Source of the DNA: Streptomyces mobaraensis NBRC 13819 = DSM 40847
Lineage (GTDB): Bacteria > Actinomycetota > Actinomycetes > Streptomycetales > Streptomycetaceae
DNA: 64,000 nucleotides
NCBI RefSeq assembly: GCF_017916255.1
Contig: NZ_CP072827.1
Location: 5,047,501 to 5,111,500, forward strand
Reading direction: 5' to 3'
Position numbers and translations under genes: made by a program. The notes beneath the pieces were generated by a model that did no database searches, had not been told where the DNA came from, and saw only the letters and a program-made list of their open reading frames with translations. Shown here one piece after another: positions 36,635-43,890 of this stretch (position 1 is the stretch's first letter; each line of letters starts with the position of its first letter).

Positions 36635-36803
36635 GGCTCCTCCGTCTATCCGAGCGTACTGAGAACGGTAACGCCTTCGCGGTGGAGGTGGGCGGCCATG
36701 CGTGAGGAGACCGTACCGGTGGACGAGTGACGTGTCGGCCGACCACATGGTTGGGCCTCGTGATCGCCCGCGCCGTCTGGTGGCGGGGAGGAGTGCGCGA
36801 TAG

Positions 36804-37157
36804 GCGTCGAGCCGAGTCGTCCGCATCGACTTTCCCGGGCACCTGAACGGTTTCGCCGCCGATGTCGTTCTCCTCAAGGAAGGCGCGGAGAAGAACGCCA
36901 AGGGGCGTTGGACGTACCAGGACGTCGCCTTCGTCGCCGAGGTAATCTCCAAGGACACCGCGCGGAACGACTACGGGCCCAAGAAGGACGCCTACGCGGC
37001 CGCCGGGGTCCCGGTGCTCCTGATCGTCGATCCGTACACCGGGCTCTGCCACGTCTACACGGACCCCAAGGACGGTGCGTATCGCCTGGAGCCGGTCGAT
37101 CTCGCGGGCACGGTCGTCGGACTCGTGCTGGACACCGGGGAGTTCACCCACGAGTGA
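36804..37157 (+). pseudogene. 5'-truncated Uma2-family nuclease
   Basis: The frame is open from after a TAG at 36801 to a TGA at 37157 and encodes the C-terminal two thirds of a Uma2 protein: VVRIDFPGHLNGFAADVVLL, DVAFVAEVISKDTARNDYG, then AAGVPVLLIVDPYTG and an LDTGEFTHE end. There is no start codon before the homology and the N-terminal domain is absent, so the gene is a remnant. The core Glu and the Lys of GPKKDAY are retained. Confidence 0.78.
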
Positions 37158-37178
37158 CCGGATCGGCCGGGAGCGGTC

Positions 37179-38015
37179 TCAGTTCCACGTCCGGGCCAGG
37201 AACAGAGCCGTCGTCGTCATCAGGTCGACGCGTCCGCCGTGCGCGTCGACGGTCCGGGCGACCTCCGCGAGGAGGCGGCGGCGGGTGTCCTCCGGTTGGA
37301 CGCGGTAGAAGGACAGGGACGTCAGCAGGGCCGCGATGCCGGTGGTGGAGCGTTCGTGCGTCGTGGAGTAGACGCGGTGGCCGAGGTCGGTGAAAGCGGG
37401 ATCCGCGCGGAGTTCCGCGGTCACCCAGGCGTGCTCGCCGCGGACGGACTCGCGGGGGCGCTCGTCGAGGATCGAGTGCGGGGGACGCTCGGGGAGGAAG
37501 CGGTCGTGGACGGCGGCGAGTTCCCGGCGCAGGGGTTCGTCGGTGACGTACCAGTCGTTCCAGAAGAGGGCGAGCGCGCCGCCGGGGCGGAGTACGGAAC
37601 GAGCGCGGGACCAGCGGACCTCCGGGTCGGTCCAGTGCCACGCCTGGGCGGAGAAGAGGAGGTCGAAGCGGCGGCCTGCGGGGTCCCAGGTCTCGAACTC
37701 ACCCGGCTGCACGGTGATTCCGGGGCGGTCGGCGCGGTGCCGGGCCAGGACGGCGGCCATGCGCGGGTCCGGCTCGATCGCCGTCACCGAGACGCCGAGC
37801 GCGGCGAACACCAGCGTCGCCTTCCCGGTGCCGGCACCGACCTCCAGCGCCTCGACGCGGCCCCCCGCGCCGTGCCGCGCGAACTCCAGGACGCCGGCGA
37901 ACAGTTGCGCCGGGTACCCGGGCCGCGCGGCGTCGTACTCTTCGGCGGCCTCACCGAACACCGCCCGCCGTGCGCGGTCCGGCCGGCCGGGTCCGTCCTC
38001 GTCGCGATGCGTCAT
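37179..38015 (-). CDS. Class I SAM-dependent methyltransferase
   Basis: 278 residues from ATG. The Rossmann motif I is [16 protein letters not shown], followed by [17 protein letters not shown] (acidic motif), [19 protein letters not shown] (motif IV) and a [14 protein letters not shown] loop. The C-terminal third is a helical cap ([20 protein letters not shown]). The [12 protein letters not shown] opening is typical of UbiE/CmoA-like enzymes acting on small molecules. The substrate is not visible. It ends 21 bases after the truncated Uma2 stop, in convergent orientation. Confidence 0.85.
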   Translation of the reverse strand: MTHRDEDGPGRPDRARRAVFGEAAEEYDAARPGYPAQLFAGVLEFARHGAGGRVEALEVGAGTGKATLVFAALGVSVTAIEPDPRMAAVLARHRADRPGITVQPGEFETWDPAGRRFDLLFSAQAWHWTDPEVRWSRARSVLRPGGALALFWNDWYVTDEPLRRELAAVHDRFLPERPPHSILDERPRESVRGEHAWVTAELRADPAFTDLGHRVYSTTHERSTTGIAALLTSLSFYRVQPEDTRRRLLAEVARTVDAHGGRVDLMTTTALFLARTWN

Positions 38016-38120
38016 GGCGGCAGCCTACGAGGCGGGCGCCAAGGGCCGGGGAGGGCACGTGGGTTGTGCCCTGGGTACGGTGGTGTTCCCGTGCCTGGTG
38101 TGACAACGAGGAGTGCGCGC

Positions 38121-39125
38121 GTGAAGTACCGCAGGCTGGGCCACGACGGCCCGGAGGTGTCGTCCGTGGGTCTCGGCTGCATGGGCATGTCGGTCGCCTA
38201 CGGGACGCCCGACGACGCGGAGTCCCTCCGCACCCTCGACCACGCCCTCGACCTGGGCGTCACCCTGCTGGACACGGCGGACGCCTACGGGCGCGGCGCC
38301 AACGAGGAGCTGCTGGGCCGCTGGCTGCGGCGGCGGGGCGCCGGTGACCGGGAACGCCTCGTGCTCGCCACGAAGTTCGGGCTCCGGCACGACCCGGTGA
38401 CCGGCCGCGTCGACGCGGTGGACACCTCGGCGGCGTACGTCCGCGCCGCCTGCGACGCGTCGCTGCGCCGCCTGGGCACCGACCGCGTCGACCTCTACTA
38501 CGCCCACCGCCGTGACCCGGCGACCCCCGTCGAGGAGACCGCCGGCGCCCTGGCCGAGCTGGTGGCGGCGGGCAAGGTGCGCTGGATCGGGCTGAGCGAG
38601 GTCGGCCCGGAGACGCTGCGCCGGGCGCACGCGGTCCACCCCGTGAGCGCGGTGCAGATGGAGTACTCGCTGTTCACCCGCGACGCCGTGGAGGGCGGGC
38701 TGCTGGACGTCTGCCGCGAGCTGGGGATCGCCGTGGTCGCGTACTCGCCGCTCGGCCGCGGCATGCTGACCGGCGCCCTGGGCTCCCGCGACGACCTGGC
38801 GGAACACGACAACCGGCGGCGCTGGCCCCGGTTCTCGCCGGAGAACTTCGGCCCCAACCTCGCGCTCGTGGACGCCGTGCGGCAGGTCGCAGGGGAGATC
38901 GGCTGCACGCCCGCGCAGGCGGCGCTGGCCTGGCTGCTCGCCCGGGGCGAGGACGTGGTGCCGATCCCCGGGACGAAGAAGCGGCGCTACCTCGCGGAGA
39001 ACGCCGCCGCCGCGGACCTCCTCCTCACCGCCGAACAGACCGCCCTGCTCGACCGCGCCGTGCCGCCGGACGCGGTGGCCGGCGAGCGCTACCCGCAGCA
39101 GGCGCTGCGGCGGCTGGGGCACTGA
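38121..39125 (+). CDS. Aldo/keto reductase
   Basis: 334 residues from GTG with GAGGAG upstream. The TIM-barrel carries the AKR tetrad: Asp and Tyr in [18 protein letters not shown], Lys in [10 protein letters not shown], His in LYYAHRRDP. The NADPH-binding region is [10 protein letters not shown], with the [15 protein letters not shown] end. It reduces aldehydes or ketones in the cytoplasm; the natural substrate is unknown. It is divergent from the methyltransferase gene by about 105 bases. Confidence 0.93.
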   Translation: MKYRRLGHDGPEVSSVGLGCMGMSVAYGTPDDAESLRTLDHALDLGVTLLDTADAYGRGANEELLGRWLRRRGAGDRERLVLATKFGLRHDPVTGRVDAVDTSAAYVRAACDASLRRLGTDRVDLYYAHRRDPATPVEETAGALAELVAAGKVRWIGLSEVGPETLRRAHAVHPVSAVQMEYSLFTRDAVEGGLLDVCRELGIAVVAYSPLGRGMLTGALGSRDDLAEHDNRRRWPRFSPENFGPNLALVDAVRQVAGEIGCTPAQAALAWLLARGEDVVPIPGTKKRRYLAENAAAADLLLTAEQTALLDRAVPPDAVAGERYPQQALRRLGH

Positions 39126-39153
39126 AGGGGTAGGTGGGCCTACAGGGGGGACG

Positions 39154-39381
39154 TCAGGGTGCGGCCTCGGCAAGCCAAGTGCGGTGGATGACCTCCCGGA
39201 AGCGTAGGTGATCCGGATACGCGGTCACGTGCCGGACGGACCAACCGTGTGGGACGGTGAAGTCCTCCACACGGTCGGAACTCGCCCCGCACTTGGCGCA
39301 CCGCATCGAGAACGTCACCGCTGCTGCCGCCTCGTACTCCGGACGGATCGTCGGGCCACGGGCCCCGGCAAGGCTGTTCAC
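39154..39381 (-). CDS. Small CxxC zinc-ribbon-like protein
   Basis: 75 residues from GTG. After about 25 residues comes MRCAKCGASSDRVEDFTV, with one CxxC pair, then a PHGWSVRHVTAYPDHLRFREVIHRTW helix-strand region. The start overlaps the stop of the gene before it by four bases. The second Cys pair of a full zinc ribbon is missing, so metal binding would need dimerisation or His ligands. Function unknown. Such genes are often seen in Streptomyces mobile elements, but no integrase is present here. Confidence 0.6.
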   Translation of the reverse strand: MNSLAGARGPTIRPEYEAAAAVTFSMRCAKCGASSDRVEDFTVPHGWSVRHVTAYPDHLRFREVIHRTWLAEAAP

Positions 39382-39713
39382 TCGCCACCCCTCTCGGCCG
39401 GGAGCACGGAGGGTGCCGGCGAACCCGGCCTTTGGGCGCCCGGGACGGACGCGCTGGTGACGCGACGGGGCGCCGGAACCCTTTCGCGGCAGATACACGG
39501 CGACGGACTGCGGTGGACGATGTCGATGCCGTGTGCGGAAACCCTGACGAAGGGCGCGGTCGGGTCCTCCGTCGGCGGGACGTCGGCCCAGGCCGCTCCG
39601 GCGGTCGGGACATGTACTTCCCGCGGCGGGCGGTGGCCGTCTCTGACGGCTCTGGGGGCCGGGCACAGCTTTTCCCATGCCCGGGAAAGCCAATGGGGGA
39701 TAGCGTTGAACAC
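39378..39713 (-). CDS. Hypothetical small protein, first gene of a two-gene operon
   Basis: 111 residues from GTG with GAAGGAG seven bases upstream, a strong start. The N-terminus is FNAIPHWLSRAWEKLCPAP, amphipathic. A basic Pro-rich middle follows, then TAPFVRVSAHGIDIVHRS and a disordered tail. No domain recognised. The stop overlaps the start of the zinc-ribbon-like gene (GTGA), so both are real and coupled. It is divergent from a minimal GntR regulator. Confidence 0.6.
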   Translation of the reverse strand: MFNAIPHWLSRAWEKLCPAPRAVRDGHRPPREVHVPTAGAAWADVPPTEDPTAPFVRVSAHGIDIVHRSPSPCICRERVPAPRRVTSASVPGAQRPGSPAPSVLPAERGGE

Positions 39714-39873
39714 GTCGACGCTCCTTCGCAGCGTGGACCGTGCCCCGGGGCGCTGGCAGGCGCCGCCGGGGTGTTGTGTGCTGCGACCGTAATACCGGAA
39801 TGTGGAGCGGTGTAGAGCAGTTGGGAGCTATCCACTCATCCGTGTAGCGCTTCCTTGCTCTATGTTGACTGCT

Positions 39874-40134
39874 ATGGCAGGTGAGCAGGGCCCGGCGCCC
39901 ATCGACCCGACCAAGGCGATCTACGTCTACATGCAGGTCGCGGACCACATCGCGGCCCGCATCGTCGCGGGTGAACTCAGGCCGGGCGCCAGGCTCGCGG
40001 GGGAGCGAGACCTGGCGGAGGAGTACCGCGTGGCCATCGGCACCGTTCGGCGGGCCATCCAGGAACTGCGGGAGCGGGGCTTGCTGGTGACGCTGCCCGC
40101 CAAGGGAACGTTCGTCACCGAGCCCACGGAGTAG
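39874..40134 (+). CDS. Minimal GntR-family regulator (HTH only)
   Basis: 86 residues from ATG. It consists of the GntR winged helix alone: YVYMQVADHIAARIVAGELRPGARL, GERDLAEEYRVAIGTVRRAIQELRERGLL, then the wing TLPAKGTFVTEP. There is no effector-binding domain, so it probably acts as a DNA-binding switch, as KorSA-type regulators of actinomycete elements do. It is divergent from the two-gene small-protein operon, and the shared 160-base gap contains the pair TAGAGCA (39813) and TGCTCTA (39856). Confidence 0.82.
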   Translation: MAGEQGPAPIDPTKAIYVYMQVADHIAARIVAGELRPGARLAGERDLAEEYRVAIGTVRRAIQELRERGLLVTLPAKGTFVTEPTE

Positions 40135-40175
40135 GCGTCGCCGTCGGCATGCGACGGAGGGCGGCGGCCGGAACC

Positions 40176-40823
40176 CTAACCACGGCCCGGAGCGGCCGCC
40201 TCCAGTTCGTCGATCGTGCCGGACATGATGGTCTTGACGTGCCGGGTGATGTGCTCCACCGGCCAGTCCCACCAGGCGACGTCCAGCAGCCGGGCGATGT
40301 CCTCGGGCGCGTACCGGTACCGGATGACCTTGGCCGGGTTGCCGCCGACGATGGCGAAGTCCGGTACGTCGTCGACGACGACCGAGCCGGAGGCGACGAT
40401 CGCCCCGTGCCCGATCCGGACGCCGGGCATCACCAGCGAGCGGTAGCCGAACCACACGTCGTTCCCGACCACGGTGTCGCCGCGGCCGGGCAGCCCGGTG
40501 ATCAGGTCGAAGTGGTCGGTCCAGGAGCCGCCCATGACGGGGAAGGGGAACGTCGAGGGGCCGTCCATCCGGTGGTTGGCGCCGTTCATCACGAACCGCG
40601 TCCCCTCGCCCAGGGCGCAGAACCTGCCGATGACCAGCTTCTCCGGGCCGTAGTGGTACAGCACGTTCCGGGTCTCGAACGCCGTCGGGTCGTCCGGGTC
40701 GTCGTAGTACGAGAACTCTCCGACCTCGATCAACGGCGAGGTCACCAGCGGTTTCAGCAGTACCACCCGGGGCTGGTCGGGCATCGGGTGGAGGGTGGTG
40801 GGGTCGAGGGGAACAGGCGGCAT
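40176..40823 (-). CDS. Vat/CatB-like xenobiotic acetyltransferase (left-handed beta-helix)
   Basis: 215 residues from ATG with GGAGG eight bases upstream. Hexapeptide repeats run through VIGRFCALGEGTRFVMNGANHRMD, where the His of NGANHRM is the family's catalytic base, and continue as VVGNDVWFGYRSLVMPGVRIGHGAIVASGSVV. The AIVGGNPAKVIRYRY end is typical of the xenobiotic acyltransferase group, which includes streptogramin A acetyltransferases (Vat) and chloramphenicol CatB. Antibiotic resistance is possible but cannot be read from the sequence alone. Confidence 0.85.
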   Translation of the reverse strand: MPPVPLDPTTLHPMPDQPRVVLLKPLVTSPLIEVGEFSYYDDPDDPTAFETRNVLYHYGPEKLVIGRFCALGEGTRFVMNGANHRMDGPSTFPFPVMGGSWTDHFDLITGLPGRGDTVVGNDVWFGYRSLVMPGVRIGHGAIVASGSVVVDDVPDFAIVGGNPAKVIRYRYAPEDIARLLDVAWWDWPVEHITRHVKTIMSGTIDELEAAAPGRG

Positions 40824-41052
40824 CAAGGGGCCTCCTTCTCGCACACGGCGGACCAGGACCGCTCAATGATCACAAACGCCGGGCGGGCGCGCGGAGTGTC
40901 ACGGGAGCGTGAGAACCGCGTCACAGGAGATCGAATCCGTTCCCCCGAACGGCCGACTCCGCGCGAGAGTAGGCGAGCCCGGCAGCCGTCGGGCGGACAG
41001 CCGTGGTCGCGGCGGCCCCACCCGGCCGCCGGGCCGGAAAGCAGAGGTTCCC

Positions 41053-41505
41053 TTGTCGCGATCCATAGCCCGCCTGGTCGTCACCGCCGCCTGCGGGGCG
41101 GCGCTGGCATCCGCCGTCGTGCCCGCGGCGGTGGCGGCGGAGCGGAGTGCCGCCGCTCGGCCGACCGTCGTGTTCGGCAAGATCCAGTACGACAGCCCGG
41201 GGCGCGACGACCGCTCCGACCGGAGCCTGAACGCCGAGTGGGTCACCGTCACCAACACCGGCAAGAAGGCCGTGGACCTCAGCCGCTGGACGCTCACCGA
41301 CAACGAGCGCCACACCTACCGCTTCGGCAAGCTGCGCCTCGCCGCCCACGCGTCCGTCCGCGTGCACACCGGCACCGGCCGCGACACCGCCGCCGACGTG
41401 TACCAGAACCGGCGCGCCTACGTCTGGAACAACGACCGGGACAAGGCCACCCTGCGGGACGCCGCCGGGCGTACCGTCGCCACCGCCTCCTGGGGCCGTC
41501 GCTGA
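41053..41505 (+). CDS. Secreted lamin tail domain protein
   Basis: 150 residues from TTG with AGAGG upstream. A signal peptide (ARLVVTAACGAALASAVVPAAVAA) ends near residue 30. The mature part is an Ig-like lamin tail domain: VVFGKIQYDSPG, LNAEWVTVTNTGKKAVDLSRWTL, then HTYRF..LRLAAHASVRVHTG and the WNNDRDKATLRD turn. These domains occur in exported actinobacterial proteins and may bind polymer or nucleic acid; function unknown. The frame stays open upstream to an ATG at 40909, but that part looks non-coding. Confidence 0.85.
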   Translation: MSRSIARLVVTAACGAALASAVVPAAVAAERSAAARPTVVFGKIQYDSPGRDDRSDRSLNAEWVTVTNTGKKAVDLSRWTLTDNERHTYRFGKLRLAAHASVRVHTGTGRDTAADVYQNRRAYVWNNDRDKATLRDAAGRTVATASWGRR

Positions 41506-41562
41506 TCCGCGCGAGGTCGTGAGGTCCGCCGCCGGCCTCCGGGCCGGTGGCGGAACCCCGGC

Positions 41563-42201
41563 TCAGCCCTCGACCGCCATCCGCACGCCCAGCGCCACCA
41601 GCACCCCGCCGGAGGCCAGTTCCAGCCGCCTGCGCACCCGCTCCCGCGAGATGATCGCCCGCATCCGGCCGACGAACCACACGTACATCCCGTAGTACCC
41701 GACCTCGAACACCGCCCAGATCGCGGCCAGTGCCACCATCGCCGGCAGGTGCGGCACCCCGTCCGGGACGAACTGCGGCAGGAACGACATCGCGAACACC
41801 GCCGCCTTGGGGTTCGCCAGATTGCACAGCAGGCCGGCGCGGTACGAGGACCAGCCCGAACGTTCCTCCTCCGGCTGCGGAGCGCCGGCGTCCCCGACGG
41901 CCTTCGCCTTCCCCGCTCCGCGCCGCACCTCCAGCAGCGTCCTGACCCCGAACATCACCAGCACCCCGGCCCCGACGATCCGCATCACGTCGTACGCCAC
42001 CTGGGACGCCGCCAGCAGCGCCGTCAGGCCGAACGCGGCGGCGAGGCCCCAGACGAAGACGCCGGTCTCGTTGCCGAGCACCGTCATGAAGCCGGCCCGG
42101 CGGCTCTGCAGCGACTTGCGGATGATCAGCATGGTGCCCGGCCCGGGGGAGGCGGCGATCAGTGTGCAGGCCCCGAGGAAGGCGAGAAGGGTGGTGAGCA
42201 T
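41563..42201 (-). CDS. LysE-family translocator
   Basis: 212 residues from ATG; a TTG at 42219 could extend it by six. There are six hydrophobic segments with the family start LLAFLGACTLIAASPGPGTMLI (ASPGPG motif), GFMTVLGNETGVFVWGLAAAFGL, and LLCNLANPKAAVFAMSFLPQF. It exports amino acids or small basic molecules across the cytoplasmic membrane. It follows the MerR gene by four bases in the same direction, so it is probably its regulated or co-regulated partner. Confidence 0.9.
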   Translation of the reverse strand: MLTTLLAFLGACTLIAASPGPGTMLIIRKSLQSRRAGFMTVLGNETGVFVWGLAAAFGLTALLAASQVAYDVMRIVGAGVLVMFGVRTLLEVRRGAGKAKAVGDAGAPQPEEERSGWSSYRAGLLCNLANPKAAVFAMSFLPQFVPDGVPHLPAMVALAAIWAVFEVGYYGMYVWFVGRMRAIISRERVRRRLELASGGVLVALGVRMAVEG

Positions 42202-42205
42202 GGGA

Positions 42206-42643
42206 CTATCGTGAGCCAAGGGGTTGAGGGGACGCCAGTGTTTCGTGCCCGCAGCCGGTCCCGTCGCCGCCGTCCGCCGCCCGGGACTCCAGCCCCGAGC
42301 GGTCGATCATCTCCCGCAACAGCCCGAGCGCTGCCCCCAGTTGCCTCATGGTCTCCTCGATCCGGTCCCGCTCCGCCGGCACCTCCTCCGCCAGCGGCGC
42401 ACACGCGGGCAGCAGCAACGACACCTCGTCCCCGGCGGTGCACGGCAGGACCGCCGCGATGGTGGCCGTGCCCAGCCCCGCCGCCAGCAGGGTGCGGACG
42501 TCGCGAACGGTCCGGACGTCGTCCTCGTCGTACTCGCGGTAGCCGCTCGGCCGGCGCTCCGGCCGCAGCAGCCCCTGCTCCTCGTAGTAGCGCAGCGCCC
42601 GGGGGCTGACGCCCGAACGCCGTGCCAGTTCACCGATGCGCAA
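42206..42643 (-). CDS. MerR-family transcriptional regulator
   Basis: 145 residues from TTG. The N-terminal winged HTH reads MRIGELARRSGVSPRALRYY, then EEQGLLRPERRPSGYREY and VRTVRDVRTLLAAGLG. A coiled-coil dimerisation helix follows. Only one Cys near the effector position (LPCTAGDEV) and another near the C-terminus are present, so metal sensing is not obvious; an organic ligand is more likely. It is divergent from an IRED-like gene across 60 bases that contain a classic MerR-type promoter. Confidence 0.9.
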   Translation of the reverse strand: MRIGELARRSGVSPRALRYYEEQGLLRPERRPSGYREYDEDDVRTVRDVRTLLAAGLGTATIAAVLPCTAGDEVSLLLPACAPLAEEVPAERDRIEETMRQLGAALGLLREMIDRSGLESRAADGGDGTGCGHETLASPQPLGSR

Positions 42644-42663
42644 ACGGACCGCCCGCCCTCCGA

Positions 42664-42687
42664 GTTGACTCTCACGCCGACGTCAAC
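42664..42687. promoter_or_regulatory. MerR-type operator-promoter of the IRED-like gene
   Basis: GTTGAC and GTCAAC form a perfect dyad with a 12-base spacer. The TTGACT at 42665-42670 is a good -35, and TAGCTT at 42691 a possible -10 at the lengthened spacing (about 20 bases) typical of MerR-activated promoters. Inference from sequence and position. Confidence 0.65.
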
Positions 42688-42703
42688 GTCTAGCTTCGCG
42701 GGC

Positions 42704-43609
42704 ATGGCGATTCATTCCCCGGAGCACCCCGTTCACCCCACCGACCCCACCCCCGTCACCGTCCTCGGCATGGGCCCCATGGGCCGCGCCCTCGCCGGCG
42801 CGCTGCTCGCCGCCGGGCACCCCGTGACCGTCTGGAACCGCACCCCCGGCCGCGCCGCCGAACTCGTCGAACGCGGCGCCGCGGAGGCCGGATCGGTCCG
42901 GGCGGCGGTCGGCGCCTCCCCCCTCGTCATCGTCTGCGTGATCGACTACGCGGCGGCGGACGCGATCGTCCGTCCCGCCGCCGCGGCGCTGCGCGGCCGG
43001 ACGCTGGTCAACCTCACCGCCGACACCCCGGACCGGGCCCGGGCCACCGCCGCGTGGGCCGCCGAGCACGGTGTCGGCTACCTGGACGGCTCCATCCTGA
43101 CGCCCGCGACGACGATCGGCACCGACGCCGCCGTCGTCATCTACAGCGGACCGGAGGAGCGGTTCGCCGCGCACCGGTCCGCCCTGGCCGCCCTCGGCGG
43201 CCGGTCCGACCACCTCGGCGCCGACCCCGGCCGCGCCGCCGCGTTCGACGTCGCCGCGCTGGACTTCTGCTGGACGGCCGTGAGCGGCTACCTCCACGCC
43301 CTGGCCCTGGCCCGGGCGGAAGGCATCACCGCCGCGCAACTCCTGCCGTACGCCCAGGGAATCGTGGAACTGCTGGGGCAGGTGGTACCGGTGTACGCGG
43401 AGCGGGCCGACGCGGACAGCCACCCGGGCGACGTCTCCAACGTCACCTCCGTCGCGGCCGGCATCGAGCACATCGTCCACGCCTCGGCCGCGCGCGGGCT
43501 GGACACCGGCGTCCTCGACGCGGCCCTCGCCGTCGCCCGCCGGGCGATCGCCGAAGGGCGCGGCCGGGACGACTTCTCGCGCCTCGTGGACACCGTGCGC
43601 GTGGCGTGA
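42704..43609 (+). CDS. NADP-dependent imine-reductase-like oxidoreductase, second copy
   Basis: 301 residues from ATG. The Rossmann motif is VTVLGMGPMGRALAGALLAAGH, followed by VTVWNRTPGRAAELVERGAA, VIVCVIDYAAADAIV and YLDGSILTPATTIG. The C-terminal helical half carries FDVAALDFCWTAVSGYLHAL. It is clearly paralogous to the gene at 30410-31285 but diverged. It is controlled by the divergent MerR protein through the dyad upstream. Natural substrates of this family are mostly unknown; C=N reduction is the reference reaction. Confidence 0.85.
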   Translation: MAIHSPEHPVHPTDPTPVTVLGMGPMGRALAGALLAAGHPVTVWNRTPGRAAELVERGAAEAGSVRAAVGASPLVIVCVIDYAAADAIVRPAAAALRGRTLVNLTADTPDRARATAAWAAEHGVGYLDGSILTPATTIGTDAAVVIYSGPEERFAAHRSALAALGGRSDHLGADPGRAAAFDVAALDFCWTAVSGYLHALALARAEGITAAQLLPYAQGIVELLGQVVPVYAERADADSHPGDVSNVTSVAAGIEHIVHASAARGLDTGVLDAALAVARRAIAEGRGRDDFSRLVDTVRVA

Positions 43610-43890
43610 ATCGGCGCCCGAGGCGCGCGTTTCCCTACGGAAGGGGTGATTCCGGCGGGGAAAGACCGCGGAGTTGCCGACTCCGCGGCCGGAAGCGGCA
43701 GTTCCGCCCCGTCGGCCCCCGCCCGGACCCCCTCCGCCCACCGGCCGAAAAGTGCCCGTGGAATACCCCTCCCCATTGTCCGGCCGACCGGCTGCCGCTT
43801 GCATGTCCCTGCCCTGAAGCAGTCCCACGGGTCGAAGCGGCCCACCGAGTGGAGCGGTTCGACCGTCCGGCGCGTATCGAGGGGGAGACC
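43610..43890. other. 281-base gap before the M4 metalloprotease gene
   Basis: This is a non-coding stretch holding the presumed promoter and leader of the protease gene. I see no clear -35/-10 pair, no tRNA and no strong hairpin. The reading frames on either strand have no ribosome site or recognisable protein. Confidence 0.5.
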
